A stretch of DNA of 64,000 nt from Halococcus sediminicola (GTDB taxonomy: Archaea; Halobacteriota; Halobacteria; Halobacteriales; Halococcaceae): positions 349,147-413,146 of the forward strand of contig NZ_BBMP01000007.1 in NCBI RefSeq assembly GCF_000755245.1. The letters run 5' to 3'. Position numbers and translations under genes: made by a program. A model generated the notes under the pieces. It made no database searches, had not been told where the DNA came from, and worked only from the letters and a program-made list of their open reading frames with translations. Positions 1 through 9,337 of the stretch are shown in pieces (positions within the stretch are counted from its first letter, which is position 1; every line of letters begins with the position of its first letter).

Positions 1-10
1 AGGATAGTCT

Positions 11-490
11 ATGCAGGTCAAATCCCGTCATCACCTCCGCAGCGACGCGGTGGCCGACATCGAGGAGACGCTCTCGGCGGCGCTCGGCATCGACCTCGCT
101 GGCGACAGCTACGAGCGCGTCGAGTTCGCCGACAGCGAGCGCGACCTCGTACTGGTCGATGGCGACCCCACGGTCTGCTACTTCGACGACGAGCCGTTCG
201 TCACCGTACGTGGCGCGAACGACTTCCCGCCTGAGAGCCACGTCGTCACCGTCGATACGGGCGCGATATCGTTCGTTTCGGATGGGGCGGACGTGATGCG
301 ACCGGGCATCACCGAGGCCGACCCCGACATCCAATCTGGCGACCTCGTGACCATCGCCGAGGAGAACCATCGAAAAGTGCTCGCCATCGGGCGCGCGCTG
401 GCCGACGGAAGCGAGATGGTCGGCGAGTCGGGCAAGGTCGTCGAGTCGCTACACCACGTCGGCGACGACCTCTACGAGTTCTCGATCTGA
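11..490 (+). CDS. PUA-domain RNA-binding protein
   Basis: 159 aa. The C-terminal half (about residues 75-157) reads as a PUA domain, with a 'VMRPGITEADPDIQSGDLV' core followed by a 'VLAIGRALADG' strand-helix typical of archaeal PUA proteins related to MCT-1. The N-terminal 70 residues resemble the pre-PUA domain of this archaeal family. PUA domains bind structured RNA (rRNA or tRNA), so a role in ribosome or tRNA biology is inferred; no enzymatic domain is present. The ATG at 11 gives the usual family length. Its upstream context lies outside the window. Confidence 0.82.
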   Translation: MQVKSRHHLRSDAVADIEETLSAALGIDLAGDSYERVEFADSERDLVLVDGDPTVCYFDDEPFVTVRGANDFPPESHVVTVDTGAISFVSDGADVMRPGITEADPDIQSGDLVTIAEENHRKVLAIGRALADGSEMVGESGKVVESLHHVGDDLYEFSI

Positions 491-533
491 GTTTCGTGTC
501 CAACGACCCCGTCGCCGATTCGAGGCGTCGAGT

Positions 534-953
534 ATGACTCGGGAGAGCGTCGTGTGCGAATCGCTGCTCGAAAACCACGAAGAACTGTTGACGGCAACGC
601 TCGCGTGTGCCGATGGCGTCGCCGAATCGTGGGATGGTGACGCGACGACCGATCGAAAGCGTGTGGTCGAGCCGTTCGAGCGCGCACTCGGCGGGGCGGG
701 CATCGTCGCCCGTCTTCCCGCTCTGCTCGTCGATGCCGTCGATGCGCTCGGCGAAGACCTTCCGGCGGAACCGGTCGCCGCACCGCCCTATCTCGTGGTG
801 ACGACCGTCGGGCCGGTGTTGCGCGCGACGCTTTCGAGCGCGCGACTCGTGGTCACGATTCGGGCCTTCGCCATCGAGCGCGACCCGACGCGGTACGTCC
901 GTGGAGCCGCCACCCCTGCCGCGGCGCTCGCCGTCGCGCTCAAAAGCCGCTGA
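534..953 (+). CDS. conserved haloarchaeal protein of unknown function
   Basis: 139 aa, mostly alpha-helical and Ala/Val/Leu-rich, with conserved-looking segments 'PYLVVTTVGPVLRATL' and 'RLVVTIRAFAIERD'. No catalytic motif, signal peptide or clear membrane span is visible. It starts 43 bases after the PUA gene on the same strand and its 3' end overlaps the convergent dehydrogenase gene by 14 bases. Acidic N-terminal composition and codon use match the neighbours, so I judge it a real gene, but I do not recognise a function. Confidence 0.6.
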   Translation: MTRESVVCESLLENHEELLTATLACADGVAESWDGDATTDRKRVVEPFERALGGAGIVARLPALLVDAVDALGEDLPAEPVAAPPYLVVTTVGPVLRATLSSARLVVTIRAFAIERDPTRYVRGAATPAAALAVALKSR

Positions 954-1674
954 ACTTGTCGCGCCGGTAGAGGTCGAGTTCGCTCACCGTCGAGTTCTCC
1001 TGTCGGGCGGCGAAGGCGACGGCTTCGGCGATCTCGACTGGCTCGGTGACCTCGCCCTCCGCGAAGCGCTCGTTGAAACTCTCGTCGTCGCCGAACTCCG
1101 TGCGCACTTCGGATGGATTGATCACCGAAACGGCGACGCCTTCCTCGCCCACGGCGGCCGCCACGCTGAGCGCGAACCCGCGCACCCACCACTTCGTCGC
1201 GGCGTAGACGGGGTTCGATGGACGGGGGTACTGGCCCGCGAAGCTCCCGATACAGACGAGGTTCCCCTCGGATTCTTCGAGAAGCGGCAACGCCGCCCGC
1301 GTCGCGAGGAAGGTCCCGTCGACGTTCACGTCCATCATCGCCCGATACTCCTCGGTCGAGAGTTTCGCGACGTCGCCGCCGCGGGCGAGACCCGCGTTGT
1401 TCACGAGCACGTCGAGTTCCCCGAACGCCTCGACGGTCTCCGTGAGGAGTTCCCCGACCACTCCCTCGTCTGTCACGTCGGTCGGCACGGCGAGCGTCTC
1501 GACCCCGTGATCGTGCTCTACCTCGTCGGCGATTTCTTCTAACCTGTCTTCCCGGCGTGCGGCGAGCGCGACGTTCGCGCCGTCGCGGGCGAGCGCGCGG
1601 ACCGTTTCGCTGCCGATGCCCGAACTCGCGCCGGTGACGATCGCGCTCTTGCCGTCGAGTGGTTTGGCTGCCAT
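940..1674 (-). CDS. short-chain dehydrogenase/reductase (SDR)
   Basis: 244 aa, a classical SDR of normal length. The Rossmann cofactor motif 'TGASSGIGSETV' is near residue 15, the structural 'NNAGLA' near residue 90, and the catalytic Tyr-x-x-x-Lys is 'YAATK' near residue 158 with a preceding Ser-containing strand 'CIGSFAG'. It should oxidise or reduce a hydroxyl/carbonyl substrate with NAD(P)H in the cytoplasm; the substrate cannot be read from sequence. It is divergent from a second SDR at 1769 across about 95 bases. Confidence 0.85.
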   Translation of the reverse strand: MAAKPLDGKSAIVTGASSGIGSETVRALARDGANVALAARREDRLEEIADEVEHDHGVETLAVPTDVTDEGVVGELLTETVEAFGELDVLVNNAGLARGGDVAKLSTEEYRAMMDVNVDGTFLATRAALPLLEESEGNLVCIGSFAGQYPRPSNPVYAATKWWVRGFALSVAAAVGEEGVAVSVINPSEVRTEFGDDESFNERFAEGEVTEPVEIAEAVAFAARQENSTVSELDLYRRDKFSGF

Positions 1675-1768
1675 ACCGGGCGGTGGAGGGCGACGATGTT
1701 CGCTCTTTCGGCGGCGTGCCCTCGTACTGCGGGTCGGTTTTATCTACTCGGCGCATGAGAGATTCGCC

Positions 1769-2530
1769 ATGCAACTGGAGGGAAAAACGGTGTTCATCAC
1801 GGGCGCAGGGGCAGGCATCGGCCGGGCGAGCGCCGAGCGGTGTGCCGCGGAGGACGCACGGGTCGTCGTCACCGACGTCGATAGCGATGGTGGCGCGGAG
1901 ACCGTCGAGCGAATCGAGGACGTGGGCGGCGAAGCTACTTTCTACGAACTCGACGTGCGCGACGCAGACGCCTTCGATCGACTCGTCGAGACCACGGCGG
2001 AGGAATTCGGTCTCGACGTGCTCGTGAACAACGCGGGCATCGGCCATCCGCCGGCGGTCGTCGAGGAGACGGATCGTGATACGTTCGAGCGGGTGCTCGA
2101 CATCAACCTCAGAGGGGTCTGGAACGGCTGTCACGCCGCCCTGCCGGTGTTGAAGGGGCAGGGGTCGGGCGCAATCGTCAACGTCGGCTCGCTCGCCAGC
2201 ATCCTTGGACTGCCGAAACAGTCGGTCTATTCGCTCACGAAGGGCGCGGTGCTCAACTTCACCCGCGCGGTCGCCGCCGAAGCCGGCCCGCACGGCGTGC
2301 GCGCCAACGCCGTCTGTCCAGGGTTTATCGACACCGAACTCGGTCGGCAGTATTTCGAATCACAGGACGACCCCGAGACCGTCCGCGAGCGCATGACCGC
2401 CCAGTACCCGCTGCGCCGACTCGGCGATCCCGACGAGATCGCCGCCTGCATCGCCTTCCTCGCCAGCGACGACTCCTCGTACGTCACCGGCCACGGACTG
2501 GTCGCCGACGGCGGCTACTCGGCGTGGTGA
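1769..2530 (+). CDS. SDR family oxidoreductase (glucose/3-oxoacyl reductase-like)
   Basis: 253 aa. The motif 'TGAGAGIGRASAERC' binds NAD(P), 'NNAGIG' and the catalytic pair 'YSLTK' are present, and the C-terminal 'VTGHGLVADGGYSAW' ending is typical of the FabG/glucose-dehydrogenase-like SDR group. I chose the ATG at 1769 rather than the longer open frame upstream because it puts 'MQLEGKTVFITGAG' at the N-terminus as in the family, and because a TATA-like stretch (about 1736-1744) lies roughly 28 bases upstream, consistent with leaderless initiation. Confidence 0.85.
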   Translation: MQLEGKTVFITGAGAGIGRASAERCAAEDARVVVTDVDSDGGAETVERIEDVGGEATFYELDVRDADAFDRLVETTAEEFGLDVLVNNAGIGHPPAVVEETDRDTFERVLDINLRGVWNGCHAALPVLKGQGSGAIVNVGSLASILGLPKQSVYSLTKGAVLNFTRAVAAEAGPHGVRANAVCPGFIDTELGRQYFESQDDPETVRERMTAQYPLRRLGDPDEIAACIAFLASDDSSYVTGHGLVADGGYSAW

Positions 2531-2558
2531 CCACAGTCGGACGGGTCCCGAAAACCGC

Positions 2559-2756
2559 TCACAGCCAGCGGCGGGCGGCCTCACGGGCAATCGTCCACGG
2601 AACGAACACGGCGAGTAACACCGACATCGCCATCCCTGGCGTGGGCGACCCTGTCGTGAGCCCCGCATAGAAGGCCACCGCGCCGGTTGCGAGCACACCG
2701 ACGACCCCGCCCACGTAGTCCGGGTCGTGCCACGAACGCGGGAACTGCTCTGTCAT
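2559..2756 (-). CDS. small two-helix membrane protein
   Basis: 65 aa with two hydrophobic segments ('VGGVVGVLATGAVAFYAGL' and 'MAMSVLLAVFVPWTIA') separated by a short Gly/Ser/Pro turn, and basic residues at the C-terminus, so a two-pass membrane protein with both ends probably cytoplasmic. The ATG at 2756 starts 'MTEQFPRSW'; the frame extends four codons further up with no better start. No known domain recognised. It sits between a convergent SDR gene and the sugar kinase and may be co-transcribed downstream of the latter. Confidence 0.55.
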   Translation of the reverse strand: MTEQFPRSWHDPDYVGGVVGVLATGAVAFYAGLTTGSPTPGMAMSVLLAVFVPWTIAREAARRWL

Positions 2757-2810
2757 ACGACACGACACGTGTACCCGGAAAATAACGATTGCGACACCGT
2801 TCGGGGCGGA

Positions 2811-3743
2811 CTATCGGGTTTCGTCGTCCATCGCCGCCACGCAGTCGTCCACTTCTCCGGGCGTCACCACGGGCATCGGTTCGTGGATGGTGCGCGCGAG
2901 CGCCCCACAGGCGACTCCGGCGGCGAGCGCTTCGTCCACCCGCTCGCCGTCGAGTCGTCGGGCGAGAAAGCCGCCACAGAGCGCGTCGAACGCGCCGCGC
3001 TCGTCGATTACTTCTGTTTCCGGAGGACGGTGCTCGTGGACCGTTCGCTCGTGCCAGACGAGCGCACCGCCGCCCTCGCGGGCGAGCACCACGGTGTCGA
3101 GGTCGTGGGCGGCCGCGAGCGCGTGAGCGGTTTCGGGTGGCGAGCCACGTTCGCCGAGCGCCGCCGCACCCGCCTCGCTCGTCAGCAGCACATCGATCGC
3201 CGGCAGCAGCGACGCGGTTCGCTCGCACGCCGCCGACGATTCGACCGCTCGCGAACGATCGAGGGCGAGCGCGGTCCGCCCGTCGAAGGCTCTGAACAGT
3301 TCTTCGACCGTTCCGGCGAGCGTTTCCGAGAGCGCGAGCGTCGCGGCGCTCGTATAGAGCATCCCAGCCCCGCAAACGTCCCCCGTGGGCAGTTCGTCGG
3401 TCGTCAGCGAGGCGACCGCCGCCCCCGCTCGATCGTCGATACGAACGTCCGCCCGCGGTGGCTTCGCCCGCTCGGCGAAGGTCAGTCCCTGTCGGTCCCC
3501 GCCCCAGCACACCGCCGTCTCGACGCCGTGGCGTTCGAGTTCGCCGGCCACGCGCCGTCCGAGCGGGCTTTCGGGCAGTTTCGAGAGCCACGCGCTCTCG
3601 ACACCGAGGCGACTCGCCGCGACCGCGGCGTTCGATTCGGGACCCGTGACCGCGACGCCCAGTCGAGGGGCCGTTTCGAGGCGTGCGCTTCCGTCGGGTG
3701 TGAGTTCCAGAGCGGTTGCACCGATGGCGAGGAGATCGGTCAT
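2811..3743 (-). CDS. PfkB-family carbohydrate/nucleoside kinase
   Basis: 310 aa, the usual ribokinase/PfkB length. The N-terminal signature is a variant 'GPESNAAVAASRLG', and the C-terminal signature with the catalytic Asp is 'GAFDALCGGFLARRL' (family norm GAGDxF, so the third position is Phe). Such kinases phosphorylate a sugar or sugar-like substrate with ATP. Substrates known for haloarchaeal members include 2-keto-3-deoxygluconate, fructose and ribose, but which applies here is not determined. The gene lies 42 bases downstream of mutL on the same strand. Confidence 0.78.
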   Translation of the reverse strand: MTDLLAIGATALELTPDGSARLETAPRLGVAVTGPESNAAVAASRLGVESAWLSKLPESPLGRRVAGELERHGVETAVCWGGDRQGLTFAERAKPPRADVRIDDRAGAAVASLTTDELPTGDVCGAGMLYTSAATLALSETLAGTVEELFRAFDGRTALALDRSRAVESSAACERTASLLPAIDVLLTSEAGAAALGERGSPPETAHALAAAHDLDTVVLAREGGGALVWHERTVHEHRPPETEVIDERGAFDALCGGFLARRLDGERVDEALAAGVACGALARTIHEPMPVVTPGEVDDCVAAMDDETR

Positions 3744-3785
3744 GATTTCGCCACTCGATCGGCGTATATTATTCGCCCGGTCGAG

Positions 3786-5831
3786 TCACGAATCGTGGCT
3801 CGCCCGGCGACCGGCGTGACCGGGGTAGTCGCGCTCGAAGCGCTCGTCGAGTGCGCGCCCGCTCAACTCGACGACGACCGGCCGGCCGTGGGGGCAGGCA
3901 TACGGGTTCTCGCAGGCGTCGAGCGCGCCCAGGAGGTCAGTCACCGACCCCTCCGACAGCGACGTGTTGGCCGTGACCGAGGGGTAGCACGCGAGGTCCG
4001 CGAGCAGCGCGTCGCCGACCTGCGCCACCGTGTCGCCAGGGTCGCGCTCGCCGACGAACGCCGACAGGGCGTCCCGCAGCAGTTCGGGGTCGGCCGCGCC
4101 CGAGAGCACCGCCGGCACCGCCCGCACCTCGATTTTCCCCTGTCCGCTCCGAGCGGCTCGGAAGCCGAGGTCCGCGAGCGCGTCGGTGAACTCCGCAAAG
4201 AGTGCGTCCTCGGCCGCTGTCAGTTCGACCTCCACCGGATCGGCGAGTTCCTGTATCTCCGTGTCGCCGCCGACGCGCTCGCGCAGGCGTTCGTAGTTGA
4301 CCCGCTCGTGGGCCGCGTGCTGGTCGACGAGCACGAGTCCGTCGGGCGATTCACAGACGAGATACGTGTCGTGGAGCTGGCCCAGCACGCGCAGGCGCGG
4401 CAGCCGCTCGAAGGCCGGTTCGTCGACGACCGCCTCGCCGTCGAGGGTCGCCTGCGCGGGCGTTGCGGTGAACTTCCGCCCCTCCTCGACCGCCCCGTTC
4501 TCCACACCGGCCATCGACGGTTTCGACCGCTTCGACGGCTCGGACCGCTGCTCGTCACCCGTTTCGTCCGCCGAGGCTGGGCTCGTCGCCGAGGTTTCCC
4601 CGACGGGTTCGCTCGCCGGTTCGTGGCCGGTCGTTTGCGTCTCGTCGGTTTTCGTCTCCTCTGCTCGTACGCCATCTGTCCCCTCATCGGTCGCCGCTGC
4701 CGACCGGTCGACGGTATCGCTTTCGCCGGTCGAGTCGGCGGATTCCGGCTCGATGACCGTCTGTTCGGGGGCCGACCGCCCGCGCGGCGCGCCCGAGCGA
4801 ACGAGACCGGCGTCCAAGAGCGCGCTCTCGACGGCGGCTTTCACCTGCTCCCGAATTTTGTCTTCCTCGGCGAAGCGCACCTCCTGTTTTCGGGGATGGA
4901 CGTTCACGTCCACGGTGTCGGCCGGCAGCGAGAGAAAGACGACCGCGAAGGGATAGCGGTCGGGCGCGAGTTGTCCTCCATAAGCCTCGACGATGGCGTC
5001 CCGAACGGTGCCCGCGCGGACGTACCGACCGTTGACGAACACCGAGCAGTGTGTCGGACTCGCCCGCGTCGTCTCGGGGTGGCTGACGACGCCCTCGACC
5101 GATTCGAGCGGTCCCTCCTCGCCTCCCCCATCGAGGGGAACCATCGCCTCGGCGACCTCGCGGCCATACACTGACAAAATCGTGCTTTCGAGGTTTCCCT
5201 GCCCGGTCGTCGAGAACACCTCGCGGTCGTCGTGTGTGAGCGCGAGCGAGAGGTCCGGGTTCGAGAGGGCGTAGCCCGTCACCACCCGATTGACGTGTGA
5301 AAACTCCGTCGCGTCCTGTTTCAGGTACTTCCGGCGGGCGGGCACGTTGTAAAAGAGGTCGGTAACCTCGACGGTGGTGCCTTCGGGACAGCCGGCCGGT
5401 GCGACACTTTCGACCTCGCCGCCGATCATCACGAGTTCGGTGCCGCGACTCGCCCCGCGGGCTTTGGTGCGAACCGTGAGCCGCGAGACCGCGCCGATGG
5501 CCGCGAGCGCCTCGCCCCGGAACCCCAGACTCTCCACGCCCGCTTCGAGATCCGTGATGTCGCCGATCTTGCTCGTGGTGTGTTTCTCGACGGCCTTTTC
5601 GACACTCGATTCGCTCATCCCGACCCCGTCGTCGGTGACACGAATCCCCTCTTTGCCGCCGCGCTCGACGGCGATGCGCACCCGCGAGGCGTCGGCATCG
5701 AGGCTGTTCTCGACGAGTTCCTTTACCACTGACGCGGGCCGCTCGACCACCTCGCCGGCGGCGATGCGCTCGATGGTGGACTGATCGAGTCGCCGAATCT
5801 CGCCCGGACCACCCTCTTCGCTAGTTTCCAT
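3786..5831 (-). CDS. mutL: DNA mismatch repair protein MutL
   Basis: 681 aa. The N-terminal GHKL ATPase shows 'ELVENSLDADA', 'DDGVGM' and 'GFRGEALAAI'. A low-complexity Ser/Thr/Glu/Asp linker (about residues 340-450) leads to a C-terminal dimerisation domain carrying the endonuclease metal motif 'DQHAAHERVNYE' and a late 'CPHGRPVVVEL' box. It therefore belongs to the nicking class of MutL, which incises the daughter strand after MutS recognition. Its start overlaps the end of mutS by 11 bases, so the two are translationally coupled. MutS1/MutL in haloarchaea is generally regarded as acquired from bacteria. Confidence 0.96.
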   Translation of the reverse strand: METSEEGGPGEIRRLDQSTIERIAAGEVVERPASVVKELVENSLDADASRVRIAVERGGKEGIRVTDDGVGMSESSVEKAVEKHTTSKIGDITDLEAGVESLGFRGEALAAIGAVSRLTVRTKARGASRGTELVMIGGEVESVAPAGCPEGTTVEVTDLFYNVPARRKYLKQDATEFSHVNRVVTGYALSNPDLSLALTHDDREVFSTTGQGNLESTILSVYGREVAEAMVPLDGGGEEGPLESVEGVVSHPETTRASPTHCSVFVNGRYVRAGTVRDAIVEAYGGQLAPDRYPFAVVFLSLPADTVDVNVHPRKQEVRFAEEDKIREQVKAAVESALLDAGLVRSGAPRGRSAPEQTVIEPESADSTGESDTVDRSAAATDEGTDGVRAEETKTDETQTTGHEPASEPVGETSATSPASADETGDEQRSEPSKRSKPSMAGVENGAVEEGRKFTATPAQATLDGEAVVDEPAFERLPRLRVLGQLHDTYLVCESPDGLVLVDQHAAHERVNYERLRERVGGDTEIQELADPVEVELTAAEDALFAEFTDALADLGFRAARSGQGKIEVRAVPAVLSGAADPELLRDALSAFVGERDPGDTVAQVGDALLADLACYPSVTANTSLSEGSVTDLLGALDACENPYACPHGRPVVVELSGRALDERFERDYPGHAGRRASHDS

Positions 5832-8460
5832 CGTCGAGTTCCTCCTGCCAGCGTTCGACCTTCGCCATCAGTTCGACCGGCGAGAGTTCGTCGATGTTCG
5901 TCGCCCGCAGCCCCTCAACGACCGACTCAGCCGTGGGATCGATCCCGTCCGCCGCATCGTCACTCGATTCGTGTTCGCCGTCGGCTGTTCGCCCGCCATC
6001 GGCGCTGGCCGAGCCACGGAACGCTTCGGCCCCGAGGTCGAACACCGCTTGAACGGTCTCGCCCGACGACCCACGCGCCTCGATGGCCTTCTCGGCTCGG
6101 AGTTTCGAGAGCACGTCGCGCGAGCGCTCGACGACGGGTTCTGGAACACCCGCGAGGTCGGCGACGTGTACGCCATACGAGCGGTCAGTTGCGCCCTCTT
6201 CGATGGTCCGGAGGAAAGTCACCTCGCCGTCCCGCTCGTCGACCGCGACGTGGACGTTCGCCACCCGGTCGAGATGCTCGGCCAGCCCCGTGAGTTCGTG
6301 GTAGTGGGTGGCAAACAGCGTCTTCGCGCGCACCTCGTTGTGGAGATACTCGGTCGCGGCCCACGCGATGGAGATGCCGTCGTAGGTCGCCGTCCCGCGC
6401 CCCACCTCGTCGAGAATCACCAACGAGTCTTCGGTGGCCGAGTGCAGGATGTTCGCCAACTCGCTCATCTCGACCATGAACGTCGACCGCCCCTGTGCGA
6501 GTTCGTCGAGCGCCCCAACCCGAGTATAGATGCCGTCCACGGGCGAAATCCGTGCGCGCTCGGCGGGCACGAAGCTCCCGATTTGGGCCAAAAGGGTGAT
6601 GAGCGCGTTCTGGCGCATATAGGTCGATTTCCCGCTCATGTTCGGACCGGTGATGACGAGAAACCCCCGCTCGTCGGCAAGCGCGAGGTCGTTCGGGACG
6701 AACTCGACTTCCCGTTCGACCACCGGGTGCCGACCCGCTGCGATGTCGATACCCGACTCCACCAACTCTGGTCGGGTCCACCCGTTCTCGACGGCGTGCA
6801 CCGCGAGACTCGCCAGACAGTCACATTCGGCGAGCGCCCGACCCACGTCCTGAAGCAACTCGGCACGCTCGGCGACGCGCTCTCTGAGATCGACGAACAG
6901 TTCGTGTTCGAGGTCGCTCCGGCGTTCCTCGAAGCGGAATATTTCGCGTTCGCGCTCGGCTAACTCCTCAGTGGTGTAGCGTTTCGCGTTCTTCAGCGAC
7001 TTTATCTCGTCGTACTCGTCGGGCACTTCATCGGTCTCGGAGTTACCCACCTGAATGTAGTAGCCATCGGTCTTGTTCCGGCCCGTGCTCAGGTGGGTAA
7101 TATCCAGTCGGGACTGCTCGCGCGCGGCAAGCTCGTCCATCCAGTCGAGCGCCTCCTCGTGACCCTCGATGAGGTCGTCCAGTTCCTCGTGATAGCCCCG
7201 ACGGATGATGTTACCCTCGCGGATGCTCGCGGGCGGGTCCTCGGCGAGCGCGGTGTCGAGTTCGTCGGCCAATCGATCCGCAGCGGTCCCGTCCGGCCGC
7301 TCGACGACGCCGGCGAGCGGCGAGTCGCCCAACTCCGAGGAGTCGACTGTCTCGGCGACTGCTTCGAGCACCGCGAGCGTATCGCGCACCCGGAGCAGGT
7401 CGCGCGCGTCGGCGCTGCCCGAGACTGCCTTGCTCGCCAGCCGCGCCACGTCGTAACCGTCGCCGAGCGTCTCGCGGAGGCGTTCGCGAGCGAGCGCCGC
7501 ACCCGTGAGTGCCTCGACGCAGTCCGCCCGTCGTGCGAGTTCGTTTTCCTCTTGAATCGGCCGGCAGAGTCGTTCGCGGAGGGTCCGGCCGCCGGCACTC
7601 GTCACGGTGTGGTCGACGACGTCGAGAAGGGAGCGTCCGCCCCCGCCCATCGTCTCCGTGAGTTCGAGGTTGCGCTGGGTGGTCGCGTCGAGCGCGACGC
7701 TCCCGCCCGTGTCGTAGGGCTGGAGGCGCGTCATCGACGCTAACACACCGATTCCCGTCTCGTCGACATAGGAGAGCACCGCACCCGCCGCCCGAATCGC
7801 GCCCGTGGAGTCGTCGAGACCCACACTCGAAACCGTCGCTTCGCCGAACTGCTCGTTCACCGCGTGCCGTGCCCGCCCCGGCGCGAACGCCTCGGTCGCG
7901 TGCAGCGAGAGGGTCGCGTCGGTCGCGCGCAGGCGTTCGAGCAGGTCGTCGTCCGATCGCACGTCGGGGCCGGGCAGTATCTCGGCGGGGTCGAATCGGT
8001 AGAGTTCGGTGAGCAGTTCGTCACTATCGAGTTCGGTAGCGTGGAAGCGGCCCGTGGTGACGTCCGCGACCGCGAACCCGTATCCCTCGTCCACTTCGAC
8101 GACGGCAGCGAGATATCGCGCGTCGGCGTTCGTGCGTTCGAGGAGCGTTCCCGGCGTGACGACGCGTTCGATGGCCCGCTCGTGGCCGCCATCGACCTCG
8201 TACTGGTCGGCGACGGCGACGCGATAGCCGCGCTCGACGAGTAGCTTCAGGTAGGCCGTGAGTTCGCTGAGGGGCACGCCGGCCATCGGATACGAGGAGC
8301 CATGCGAGGACTTCTTCGACACCTTGAGGTCGAGTTCCCGTCCCACGAACTCGGCGTCGTCGGCGAAGAACTCGTAGAAATCGCCACACTGCATCGCCAG
8401 CAGGTCGGCCTCCGTTTCCTCCTTGAGTGCGAGGAACTCCCCGACGATTCCCTCGGTCAT
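5821..8460 (-). CDS. mutS: DNA mismatch repair protein MutS
   Basis: 879 aa, a full-length MutS1. The mismatch-recognition Phe-x-Glu is in 'GDFYEFF' near residue 26, the Walker A is 'GPNMSGKSTYMRQ', and the Walker B 'LVILDEVGRGTATYDG' is followed by the 'ATHYHEL' His switch. A variable Ser/Asp/Glu-rich stretch precedes the C-terminal helix pair. It scans DNA for mismatches and recruits MutL, encoded immediately downstream with an 11-base overlap. The ATG at 8460 gives the normal N-terminus ending in domain I. Confidence 0.97.
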   Translation of the reverse strand: MTEGIVGEFLALKEETEADLLAMQCGDFYEFFADDAEFVGRELDLKVSKKSSHGSSYPMAGVPLSELTAYLKLLVERGYRVAVADQYEVDGGHERAIERVVTPGTLLERTNADARYLAAVVEVDEGYGFAVADVTTGRFHATELDSDELLTELYRFDPAEILPGPDVRSDDDLLERLRATDATLSLHATEAFAPGRARHAVNEQFGEATVSSVGLDDSTGAIRAAGAVLSYVDETGIGVLASMTRLQPYDTGGSVALDATTQRNLELTETMGGGGRSLLDVVDHTVTSAGGRTLRERLCRPIQEENELARRADCVEALTGAALARERLRETLGDGYDVARLASKAVSGSADARDLLRVRDTLAVLEAVAETVDSSELGDSPLAGVVERPDGTAADRLADELDTALAEDPPASIREGNIIRRGYHEELDDLIEGHEEALDWMDELAAREQSRLDITHLSTGRNKTDGYYIQVGNSETDEVPDEYDEIKSLKNAKRYTTEELAEREREIFRFEERRSDLEHELFVDLRERVAERAELLQDVGRALAECDCLASLAVHAVENGWTRPELVESGIDIAAGRHPVVEREVEFVPNDLALADERGFLVITGPNMSGKSTYMRQNALITLLAQIGSFVPAERARISPVDGIYTRVGALDELAQGRSTFMVEMSELANILHSATEDSLVILDEVGRGTATYDGISIAWAATEYLHNEVRAKTLFATHYHELTGLAEHLDRVANVHVAVDERDGEVTFLRTIEEGATDRSYGVHVADLAGVPEPVVERSRDVLSKLRAEKAIEARGSSGETVQAVFDLGAEAFRGSASADGGRTADGEHESSDDAADGIDPTAESVVEGLRATNIDELSPVELMAKVERWQEELDDGN

Positions 8461-8511
8461 GGCCTCGTTCGGGGCACATCGCGCTAAAGCCTGTGGGTTC
8501 CGACCTCGTGA

Positions 8512-8649
8512 TCGGAAAACGCGAGGTCCGATGCCACCACACCGGGGACGGCGAACGTGGTCGCCCGTGCGCTCGCCGGCATCGAGGCGTTGCTCGGGTC
8601 GCTACTGATGGCGCTCCTGTTGTTCGTGCTCACTCGCCGGGTTCGATAG
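8512..8649 (+). pseudogene. C-terminal remnant of an ion-channel (pore/M2 helix) protein
   Basis: An open frame following a stop at 8509 encodes about 45 residues ending 'LLLFVLTRRVR' before TAG at 8647-8649, with 'GTANVVARALAGIEALLG' just upstream. This matches in pattern the last transmembrane helix of haloarchaeal pentapeptide/ion-channel proteins, such as the one at 60577-61953 in this window, which ends 'LIGTFIVSILIYVLARRVMW'. The selectivity filter and everything before it are missing, and no ATG lies in this frame. I read it as the tail of a deleted channel gene. Confidence 0.5.
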
Positions 8650-8655
8650 AGATTC

Positions 8656-9300
8656 TCAGCCTTCGACGAGCCGTTGGAGGTGTTCGGGCGGGACGGCCCC
8701 GCGGGCGGCGTAGCCCTCGTAGGCGAACGTCGGCACGCCCGTGATGCCCACCTGTTTGGCCTCGGTGAAACGCTCTTCGAGGGCCGCCTCGCGCTCGTCG
8801 TCGTCGATGGCCGCTCGAACGTCGTCGGCGTCGATGCCCACCTCCGTGGCGATGTCGGCCAGCACGTCGGGGTCGCCGATGTCGCGTTCGTCCTGCCAGA
8901 GCGCGTCGAACACCCGCTCGTGAAAGCCCTCGAACTGCTCGGGGTGTTCGTCACGAACGTAGAGGGCGGCCTGCTGGGCGTTCTTCGAATCTACGTCCGT
9001 GGCGATCGACAGCGACATCTCGACGTCGTACTCCTCCTGGAGGCGCTCGACGTTCTCCCTCGCCTGCGCGTAGTATTCTTCGTCCTTACCGTTGTCGACG
9101 GTCGAATCGATGTCGCCGTCGGGACCGCGCTGGCCGCCACGGAGGTCGAACGGTTGCCACTCGACGGCGAGCGGTTCGTCCCTGTTCTCCCGATACTGCT
9201 CCAGCGACGCCTCGCCGAGATAGCAAAAGGGACAGACGTAATCGGCGTACATCGTGAGCGATTCTTCGTTCGTCTCGCTCGCAGCGGTGTCGTGACTCAT
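8656..9300 (-). CDS. DsbA/FrnE-family thioredoxin-fold oxidoreductase
   Basis: 214 aa. The redox motif is 'CPFC' in 'YADYVCPFCYLG' near residue 20, and the C-terminal cis-Pro region 'GITGVPTFAYEGYAARGA' completes a DsbA-like thioredoxin fold with helical insertion, as in FrnE-type cytoplasmic disulfide isomerases. No signal peptide is present, so it acts in the cytoplasm. I placed the start at the ATG at 9300 ('MSHDTAASETNEE'); the frame stays open upstream but that part is low-complexity shadow of the L15e region. Confidence 0.82.
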   Translation of the reverse strand: MSHDTAASETNEESLTMYADYVCPFCYLGEASLEQYRENRDEPLAVEWQPFDLRGGQRGPDGDIDSTVDNGKDEEYYAQARENVERLQEEYDVEMSLSIATDVDSKNAQQAALYVRDEHPEQFEGFHERVFDALWQDERDIGDPDVLADIATEVGIDADDVRAAIDDDEREAALEERFTEAKQVGITGVPTFAYEGYAARGAVPPEHLQRLVEG

Positions 9301-9337
9301 CACTCGGGATAGGCGCTCGAATCGGAAGAAGGACCCG

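Noticed and set aside
2727..5174. An 815-codon open frame opposite the kinase and mutL
   Set aside because: Arg/Gly/Val-rich shadow of two well-supported genes on the minus strand; no motif and no promoter.
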